Shown piece after piece: positions 5,500 to 10,161 of a DNA stretch of 10,161 nucleotides (positions are counted from its first letter, which is position 1; each line of letters starts with the position of its first letter). The stretch comes from Thermoleophilia bacterium (lineage in GTDB: Bacteria; Actinomycetota; Thermoleophilia; Gaiellales; Gaiellaceae): the NCBI GenBank assembly GCA_014534155.1, contig JACVSB010000043.1, positions 1 to 10,161 of the forward strand, given 5' to 3'. Made by a program: the position numbers and the translations under genes. The notes beneath the pieces were generated by a model, which was not told the DNA's origin, did not search any database, and worked only from the letters and a program-made list of their open reading frames with translations.

Positions 5500-6208
5500 C
5501 GACGACTCCCTGGCGCCCGGTGACGCCGCGGTCGCGCCGGTGCGAGAAGAAGAGCTCCTCCTCGCACGCGGTGCAGCGGTCGACGTGCTCGACGCGCTCG
5601 CACCCCGCCGCACGAAGCGCGCGCTCGAGCGCGAGGCGCAGGTCGAGGTTCCCGCCCTGCAGGACGTCCGCGCCGAAGCGCGCCCGGTACGGGTCGCGCA
5701 CCTCGCTCCCGACCGGAAAGCAGCACGCCCCGATCCCCGGTCCCGCGATCGCCCGCGCAGCCGTACCGACCGCCCGCGCCCCTGCTTCCACGATGCCGGC
5801 CAGGAGGCCGCGCCACCCGACGTGCAGGACGGCGAGGCGCGCGGGCCCGCTTCCCGCGGCCAGCGCGACGGGGAAGCAGTCGGCCGTGAGGAGGAGCATC
5901 GGCTGGCCCTCCTGGTCCGTCCAGAGGCCGTCGCACTCCTCGTAGCGCGTCCCCGCGGCGAGCACACCGAGCGGTCTCGCCTCCGCCACGCGCGCTCCGT
6001 GCACCTGGCGCCCCATCGTCGCCCGCAGCGGATCGACGTCGAGCTCCTCGCAGAGGAGGCGGCGGTTCTCGAGCACGCGGGCCGGCTCGTCGCCGGTGAG
6101 GAGCCCGAGGTTGCGCGAGCGGAAGGGCCCGTCGCTGACGCCTCCGAGGCGGGTCGAGAAGGCGACGCGACAGCCGTCCGGCGCCGAGTCCCAGTGGAAG
6201 ACGCTCAT
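5486..6208 (-). CDS. pgeF: Peptidoglycan editing factor PgeF (YfiH/YlmD laccase-domain family)
   Basis: Cytosolic copper/zinc-binding protein of the multicopper polyphenol oxidoreductase fold. E. coli PgeF keeps L-Ser from replacing L-Ala in the peptidoglycan stem peptide; relatives have also been reported to act on purine nucleosides. It has 240 aa, the normal length. Motifs are FSTRLGGVSDGPF at 17-29, QVHG with metal ligand H70, LTADCFPVALA with C111, LHVGWRGL with H129, and CTACEEELFFSHRRD with TGRQ near the C-terminus. The ATG at 6208 overlaps the protease stop (ATGA), and the end overlaps yggS by 14 nt, so translation is probably coupled on both sides. Confidence 0.96.
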   Translation of the reverse strand: MSVFHWDSAPDGCRVAFSTRLGGVSDGPFRSRNLGLLTGDEPARVLENRRLLCEELDVDPLRATMGRQVHGARVAEARPLGVLAAGTRYEECDGLWTDQEGQPMLLLTADCFPVALAAGSGPARLAVLHVGWRGLLAGIVEAGARAVGTAARAIAGPGIGACCFPVGSEVRDPYRARFGADVLQGGNLDLRLALERALRAAGCERVEHVDRCTACEEELFFSHRRDRGVTGRQGVVGVLA

Positions 6209-6828
6209 CCGCCGACGAGCCTCACCATCACGGTCGTGGAGTGCTCGAAGGCGCTCCCGATCACCTGGGAAAACTCCTCCTGGAAGAAGAAGACGAGCGC
6301 GAAGACGGCCAGCATCCCGTACTGGTCGAGCGCGCTCCAGCGGGCGTAGGTGGCGTCCGTCATGAACGCCCCCACGATCCGCGATCCGTCGAGGGGCGGA
6401 ATCGGGAGCAGGTTGAAGATGCCGAGCACGAGGTTGATCTCGTAGCTTCGGACGAGCACGTTCGTCGCCACCTCCCCGAACTCCTGGTGGACGAGAAGCG
6501 CCACGCAGACGAGTGCGACGACGAAGTTCGTGGCCGGCCCGGCGAGGGCGACGAGCGCCATCCCCTGCTTCGGCCTGCGGAAGTACTCCGGCCGCACGAG
6601 GACGGGCTTCGCCCAGCCGAAGACGAAGCTGGACAGGAAGTACGTGACGGCGAACATCGCCGTCCCCAGCGGGTCGAGGTGCGAGATCGGATTCAAGGTC
6701 AGCCGGCCGTGCTCGCGGGGAGTGGGGTCGCCGAGGTACGTCGCCATGTACGCGTGCGCGAGCTCGTGCAGCGTCATCGCGGCGAGCAGGACCGGCAGGA
6801 GGTAGACGAAGAGCTGGAGGTCGTTCAC
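6205..6828 (-). CDS. Site-2 protease family (M50) intramembrane metalloprotease
   Basis: A 207-aa zinc protease that should cleave a substrate within the membrane; the substrate is unknown. The first membrane segment carries HELAH (H21, E22, H25) and the third ligand is D147 in IPPLDGSR. The family segments NPISHLDPLG (46-55), GWAKPV (71-76) and ALAGPATNF (94-102) are present, with about five to six hydrophobic segments and no PDZ or CBS domain, as in the compact YwhC-like group. The GTG at 6828 overlaps the stop of the nucleotidyltransferase gene (GTGA) and the end overlaps pgeF (ATGA). Proteases of this group often process anti-sigma factors or signal-peptide remnants; a link to cell-envelope control is my inference from the neighbours. 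Confidence 0.95.
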   Translation of the reverse strand: MNDLQLFVYLLPVLLAAMTLHELAHAYMATYLGDPTPREHGRLTLNPISHLDPLGTAMFAVTYFLSSFVFGWAKPVLVRPEYFRRPKQGMALVALAGPATNFVVALVCVALLVHQEFGEVATNVLVRSYEINLVLGIFNLLPIPPLDGSRIVGAFMTDATYARWSALDQYGMLAVFALVFFFQEEFSQVIGSAFEHSTTVMVRLVGG

Positions 6829-9383
6829 GCGCTCGCCGCGAGACCACGCGCCGCCTCGAGCTCGGCTGCGCGCCCGTCCAGCTCGCCGTTCACCTTGCGA
6901 CGAAGAACCTCGGCGAGGATCTCCCCCACGCGGGGCGACTCCGTCACGCCGAGCCGGGCGAGGTCCTCCCCGTCGATCTCGAGGCGCACGTCGCGCAGGG
7001 AGCGGAAGTAGCGCTCGAACCGGTCGCGTGCGGACGGCGTCGCGAGCGCAAGCGCGAGGAGGGCGCCATCGGGGTCGTGCGGCGCGACGAGGCGCCGGAT
7101 GTCGGCCGGTTCCTGCACCTCCTCCAGGAGGGAGACGAGGCGGGGCGCGACGGTGACGGCGTCGGCGATGCGCTCGGCGTCGCGGCGGCGGAGCCTGAGC
7201 CTGCCGAACCATTCGAAGAGCTCGTCCGGCGTCAGCTTGCGCGCCAGGACGGCGAGGCGAAGGCGCCAGCGGGGCACGGAACGGCCGTACTGCTCGCGCA
7301 CCTCATCGAGCGGGCGCACGAGCGCGACCGCCTCCTCGTCCGCCGCCAGGTGAGGGTGGACGGCCTGGGCCACGCCCAGCTCGTCCATCCTGCGAATCGC
7401 TGCCGTCGCGTCCTCTTCGTCGAGGAGCGACTGCAGCTCGTCGCGAAGCCGCGCAGAGGAGAGCTCGCCGACGAGCTCCATCTCGACGCACGCCCGCGCG
7501 AGCGCGGCGGTGTGGCCCTCCATCCGGAAGCCGTACCGGTTCTCGTAGCGGATCGCGCGGAAGATGCGGGTGGGATCTTCGATGAAGGACAGGTTGTGCA
7601 GGACACGAACGACCCCTGCGCGCAGGTCGGCCAGGCCGCCGAAGAAATCGAGCAGGCGGCCGAAGTCCTCGCCCTTGAGCGAGACCGCCATGGCGTTGAT
7701 CGTGAAGTCGCGGCGGAAGAGGTCCTGGCGCAGCGTGGCCCGCTCCACCCGGGGAAGGGAGGCGGGGCGGTCGTAGAACTCGGTGCGCGTCGTGGCCACG
7801 TCGACTCGGCTTCCGTCGTCGGCGATGACGACCGCGGTGCCGAACTTCTCGTGGGCGACCGCGCGTCCGCCGAGGGCGCGGGCGAGCGCGTGCCCGAACG
7901 CGATCCCGTCCCCCTCGACGGCGATGTCGAGGTCGAAGCTCGGCTCGTTCATGAGCACGTCGCGGACCGCTCCGCCGACGAGGTAGACGCCGTCGAACGG
8001 GCCGCTCACGGCCTGCACCGCCTCGAAGACGCGGCCCAGGTGCTCGCGCGCGAGCAGGCGGTGGCGCAGATCGGCCTCGGCCGCCGCCTCCCCCTCCACC
8101 GGCTCCTCGAGCGCGCGCAGGACGTCGCTTCGGGTCACGACGCCGACGACGGTTCCGTCGCGCACGACCGGGACACGGCCGACGTCCGTGCCCGCGACGA
8201 GGCGACGGAGCTCGGCCAGGGGCGTCTCCTCGCTGCAGGTCACGACCTGCGAGGCCATCACGCTCTTCGCAGGCGCGTGCGCGAGGCCGTGAGCGACGGC
8301 CTTGTCCAGGTCCTCTCGCGTGACGACCCCGACGAGGTTGCGCTCGCTGCCCACCTGGATTCCGCTCTGGCGGTGGCGCTGGCACTCGACCATGGCGTGG
8401 GCGACCGTGTCGTCCGGGGCGACGAAGCGCGGCGGGCGGGACATGACGTCGCGCGCCCGCAGGGGCGTTCGCACGGCGCCCGCGAGGGCCGAGATCGCGA
8501 GCGCGCGCGCCTCGGCGAGGGGGCCGCGATAGAGCGCCGAGGCCGCCTGAGCGTGTCCGGCTCCGCCGAGCTGCGCGGCGACAGCCGAGGCGTCGAGCTC
8601 GGGAACGCGCGTGCGGACGACCGCGACGACGCGCTCGTCCATCTCGACGAGCGCCACCACTCCCGGGGCGTCCGTCAGGTCGGTCACCTTGTGCACGAGG
8701 TTCGAGACGCCGTCGACGTAGCGGGGCCACGCAACCGCCGTGACCAGCACCTCGAACCCCGCCGCCTCGTGCTTCTCGGCGCCCGCCAGGAGAGCCTCCA
8801 GGAGCTCGCGCTCGTCCTCGGCGAGCGGCGCGTGCAGATAGTGGGCCACCATCTCCTGGCGGGCCCCGTGGCGCAGGCACCACGCGAGCGCGTCGGCGTC
8901 GCGCTGCGTGACCGTCGGGTACGTGAGGGAGCCCGTGTCCTCGTGGATCCCGAGCGCGAACGTCGTCGCCTCGAGCGGCGTGGGCTTCACGGCTCGCTCG
9001 GCGAGGATCCCGACGAGCGTCGTAGTCAGGGAGCCGTCCTCGGAGAGGACGAGGTTCTCCTCCGGGATCCAGTCGGGCCGCTCGGGCTGGTGGTGGTCGA
9101 AGGCGACGACCTCCACGTCGTCCCTGCGGGCGACGTCGGCGAACTCGCCGAGCCGCTCGGCATGCACCGTCTCGACCACGATCAGCCGGCGGATCTGCCC
9201 GTGGTCGACCGTGCCCGTCTCGGCCACGCCGAGCTCGTCCGCGTGGAGGCGGTAGAAGTCGCGGACGTTGCGGTTCAGTGACCCCGAGAGGGCGGCGACG
9301 GCGCTGGGGTAGAGCCGCCGGGCCGCGAGGAGCGATGCGAACGCGTCGAAATCGGTGTTCGTGTGGGTGACGATCACGTCCAC
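6825..9383 (-). CDS. DHH-CBS-CBS-tRNA nucleotidyltransferase fusion (CCA/A-adding type)
   Basis: An 852-aa fusion. Residues 1-300 are a DHH phosphoesterase-like domain: HTNTDFDAFAS (7-17), VAFDHHQPE (93-101), LGIHEDTGS (144-152) and the DHHA1 motif GGAGHAQAAS (273-282). Two CBS domains follow at about 311-364 and 375-425, a likely adenine-nucleotide sensor. Residues 455-850 are a class II nucleotidyltransferase: LVGGAVRD (468-475), catalytic DLD (D484, D486), RRDFTINAMA (557-566) and EDPTRIFRAIRYENRYGF (602-619), then a helical tRNA-binding part. It should add CCA, or only the terminal A or CC, to tRNA 3' ends; sequence alone does not settle this. In the DHH part the Asp expected at motif II is E71 (LIVVETVHAERLG). 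Large proteins of this layout are known in Thermotoga, Aquifex and Geobacter relatives. The GTG start follows a TAACCT box by 7 nt, with no Shine-Dalgarno. Confidence 0.94.
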   Translation of the reverse strand: MDVIVTHTNTDFDAFASLLAARRLYPSAVAALSGSLNRNVRDFYRLHADELGVAETGTVDHGQIRRLIVVETVHAERLGEFADVARRDDVEVVAFDHHQPERPDWIPEENLVLSEDGSLTTTLVGILAERAVKPTPLEATTFALGIHEDTGSLTYPTVTQRDADALAWCLRHGARQEMVAHYLHAPLAEDERELLEALLAGAEKHEAAGFEVLVTAVAWPRYVDGVSNLVHKVTDLTDAPGVVALVEMDERVVAVVRTRVPELDASAVAAQLGGAGHAQAASALYRGPLAEARALAISALAGAVRTPLRARDVMSRPPRFVAPDDTVAHAMVECQRHRQSGIQVGSERNLVGVVTREDLDKAVAHGLAHAPAKSVMASQVVTCSEETPLAELRRLVAGTDVGRVPVVRDGTVVGVVTRSDVLRALEEPVEGEAAAEADLRHRLLAREHLGRVFEAVQAVSGPFDGVYLVGGAVRDVLMNEPSFDLDIAVEGDGIAFGHALARALGGRAVAHEKFGTAVVIADDGSRVDVATTRTEFYDRPASLPRVERATLRQDLFRRDFTINAMAVSLKGEDFGRLLDFFGGLADLRAGVVRVLHNLSFIEDPTRIFRAIRYENRYGFRMEGHTAALARACVEMELVGELSSARLRDELQSLLDEEDATAAIRRMDELGVAQAVHPHLAADEEAVALVRPLDEVREQYGRSVPRWRLRLAVLARKLTPDELFEWFGRLRLRRRDAERIADAVTVAPRLVSLLEEVQEPADIRRLVAPHDPDGALLALALATPSARDRFERYFRSLRDVRLEIDGEDLARLGVTESPRVGEILAEVLRRKVNGELDGRAAELEAARGLAASA

Positions 9384-9390
9384 GCGGCCA

Positions 9391-9396
9391 AGGTTA
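9391..9396 (-). promoter_or_regulatory. Candidate -10 box for the nucleotidyltransferase operon
   Basis: TAACCT on the minus strand (TANNNT) ends 7 nt before the GTG at 9383 in the 63-nt gap after ridA. No Shine-Dalgarno precedes the GTG and no -35 is clear. It predicts a leaderless transcript running through the protease, pgeF, yggS and sepF. Confidence 0.5.
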
Positions 9397-9406
9397 CGCC
9401 CGCGTC

Positions 9407-9436
9407 CGCGCGGCTCCGGCGCGGCGAGCCGGCGCG
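9407..9436 (-). terminator. Bulged GC-rich hairpin after ridA
   Basis: Arms 9407-9416 and 9426-9436 pair over 10 bp with one bulged base (at 9431 or its neighbour) around a 9-nt loop. It begins 10 nt past the ridA stop and lies upstream of the TAACCT box. It has no T-tract. It could mark the 3' end of the murA-ridA transcript; high GC makes chance pairing a real alternative. Confidence 0.35.
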
Positions 9437-9446
9437 CAGTCGCGCG

Positions 9447-9836
9447 CTACAGGTGCGCGATCGCGTCGATCTCGACGAGCGCCCCGGAGGGGAGGTACGC
9501 GACCTGCACGGTTGCCCGCGCGGGCGGCTCAGCGCCCACGTGGCGCGCGTACACCTCGTTCACGGCGGCGAAGTCGTCCCAGTTCGCGAGGAAGATGCCG
9601 CAGCGCAGGAGGTTGTCCATGCTCGAGCCTGCCTCCTCCACGATCGCCGCGATGTTCTGCATCGCGCGCTCGGCCTGCTCCTCGACCCCGCCCTCGACGA
9701 GCTGCCCCTTCGCAGGGTCGATCCCGATCTGCCCGGCCACGAAGACGAGGTCGCCGTGCACGACCGCCTGGTTGTACGGCGCCCCCTGGAACGGGGCCGG
9801 GGCCCGCTCCGTTCGCACCACGCGCTTGCCCGCCAC
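9447..9836 (-). CDS. ridA: RidA family reactive imine/enamine deaminase
   Basis: RidA hydrolyses reactive 2-aminoacrylate and related enamine/imine intermediates released by PLP enzymes, giving the keto acid and ammonia. The 129-aa protein is full length for the trimeric YjgF/YER057c/UK114 family. Motifs are APYNQAVVHGDLVFVAGQIG (19-38), GGVEEQAERAMQNI, DFAAVNEVYA, then PPARATVQVAYLP with substrate-binding Arg R107 and ALVEIDAIA with E122, matching R105 and E120 of E. coli RidA/TdcF. The more usual YSQA is YNQA here. The GTG at 9836 is 10 nt after the murA stop with a weak AGG, so it is probably co-transcribed with murA. A link to PLP control through YggS, further down, is possible but only inferred. 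Confidence 0.95.
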   Translation of the reverse strand: MAGKRVVRTERAPAPFQGAPYNQAVVHGDLVFVAGQIGIDPAKGQLVEGGVEEQAERAMQNIAAIVEEAGSSMDNLLRCGIFLANWDDFAAVNEVYARHVGAEPPARATVQVAYLPSGALVEIDAIAHL

Positions 9837-9846
9837 CGTCCCAGAC

Positions 9847-10161
9847 CTAGGAGTCGACCCGCTCGATGCCGGCGCCGACCGCGCGCAGCCGCTCGTCGAT
9901 CCGCTCGTAGCCGCGGTCGATCTGCCCGATGTTCCCGATCGTGGACGTTCCCTCGGCGCAGAGGCCCGCGATCAGCATGGCCATGCCGGCCCGAATGTCC
10001 GGGCTCTCCATCCGCTCGCCGTAGAGCTTCGCCGGCCCGTTCACGACGGCGCGGTGCGGGTCGCAGAGGATGATCCGCGCTCCCATCGTGACGAGCTTGT
10101 CCACGAAGAAGAGCCGGTTCTCGAACATCTTCTCGAAGATGAGGACAGTCCCCGTCGCCTG
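9847..10161 (-). CDS. murA: UDP-N-acetylglucosamine 1-carboxyvinyltransferase, C-terminal part (5' end outside window)
   Basis: MurA transfers enolpyruvate from phosphoenolpyruvate to UDP-GlcNAc, the first committed step of peptidoglycan synthesis. Only the last 104 residues are visible, open to the window edge. They include the family segments [20 protein letters not shown] (9-28), [15 protein letters not shown] (D55 and R57, matching D369 and R371 of E. coli MurA) and [17 protein letters not shown] (81-97; R83 matches E. coli R397). The segment [17 protein letters not shown] in place of the usual shorter loop is a lineage-style feature. The active-site Cys/Asp loop (E. coli C115) lies outside, so fosfomycin sensitivity cannot be judged. 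It ends 10 nt before ridA. Confidence 0.96.
   Translation of the reverse strand, partial: QATGTVLIFEKMFENRLFFVDKLVTMGARIILCDPHRAVVNGPAKLYGERMESPDIRAGMAMLIAGLCAEGTSTIGNIGQIDRGYERIDERLRAVGAGIERVDS

Noticed and set aside
7077..9281. 734-codon open frame on the plus strand opposite the nucleotidyltransferase fusion
   Set aside because: The opposite strand encodes a fully recognisable multi-domain protein with intact motifs. The plus-strand frame is Arg/Glu/Val/Leu-rich shadow sequence with no domain.
9837..9849. TANNNT-type box before ridA
   Set aside because: The bases read TAGGTC, lacking the final T. ridA follows murA by only 10 nt, so co-transcription is simpler.
1..10161. Mobile elements, CRISPR arrays, tRNA genes, defence systems
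   Set aside because: I looked for repeats, transposase-like frames, array-like spacing and tRNA-like folds and found none. All recognised genes are housekeeping and colinear with known clusters.

Overview
The window is a very GC-rich chromosomal segment with dense, mostly minus-strand genes. Nearly all codons end in G or C, GTG starts are common, and several starts look leaderless. The gene set is housekeeping, from a Gram-positive-type lineage: sepF, yggT, divIVA, lspA, a DksA/TraR zinc-finger gene and rluD lie together. I infer a deep-branching actinobacterium, possibly of the Thermoleophilia/Gaiella type. This rests on composition, gene order and protein style, not on a database match. I see no mobile element, CRISPR array, tRNA or rRNA gene.

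Layout. (1) 1-620, minus: rpsB, cut at its 3' end by the window edge. (2) 621-769: a divergent intergenic region with candidate promoters for both sides and a perfect hairpin in the rpsB leader. (3) 770-1552, plus: a GGDEF diguanylate cyclase, the only plus-strand gene. Its stop codon overlaps the stop of convergent rluD on the palindrome CTAG. (4) 1549-10161, minus, in transcription order from the right: murA (5' end outside the window), ridA, a DHH-CBS-CBS-tRNA nucleotidyltransferase fusion, an M50 site-2 protease, pgeF, yggS, sepF, yggT, divIVA, a DksA/TraR gene, lspA and rluD.

Function. The core, pgeF-yggS-sepF-yggT-divIVA-traR-lspA-rluD, matches the order of the Bacillus subtilis ylmD-ylmE-sepF-ylmG-ylmH-divIVA-ileS-ylyA-lspA-ylyB cluster, but ylmH and ileS are absent here. 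It joins peptidoglycan quality control (PgeF), PLP homeostasis (YggS), Z-ring tethering (SepF), membrane and polar organisation (YggT, DivIVA) and lipoprotein processing (LspA) with RNA modification (RluD). In front of it sit a tRNA 3'-end polymerase fusion and an intramembrane protease. Both are joined to the cluster by 4-nt start/stop overlaps, so translation of cca-type gene, protease, pgeF and yggS is probably coupled.

Regulation. The clearest regulatory pattern is a TANNNT (-10) box placed 6-7 nt before the start codon of each gene that follows a non-coding gap: the GGDEF gene, traR, yggT and the nucleotidyltransferase gene. None of these four has a convincing Shine-Dalgarno sequence. 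Inverted repeats lie in the gaps before yggT and the nucleotidyltransferase gene. Together these suggest that the long minus-strand run is split into several leaderless transcription units. There is no convincing novel defence or metabolic system here; the points of interest are the fusion protein, the missing cluster members, the start-site architecture and some residue-level departures.
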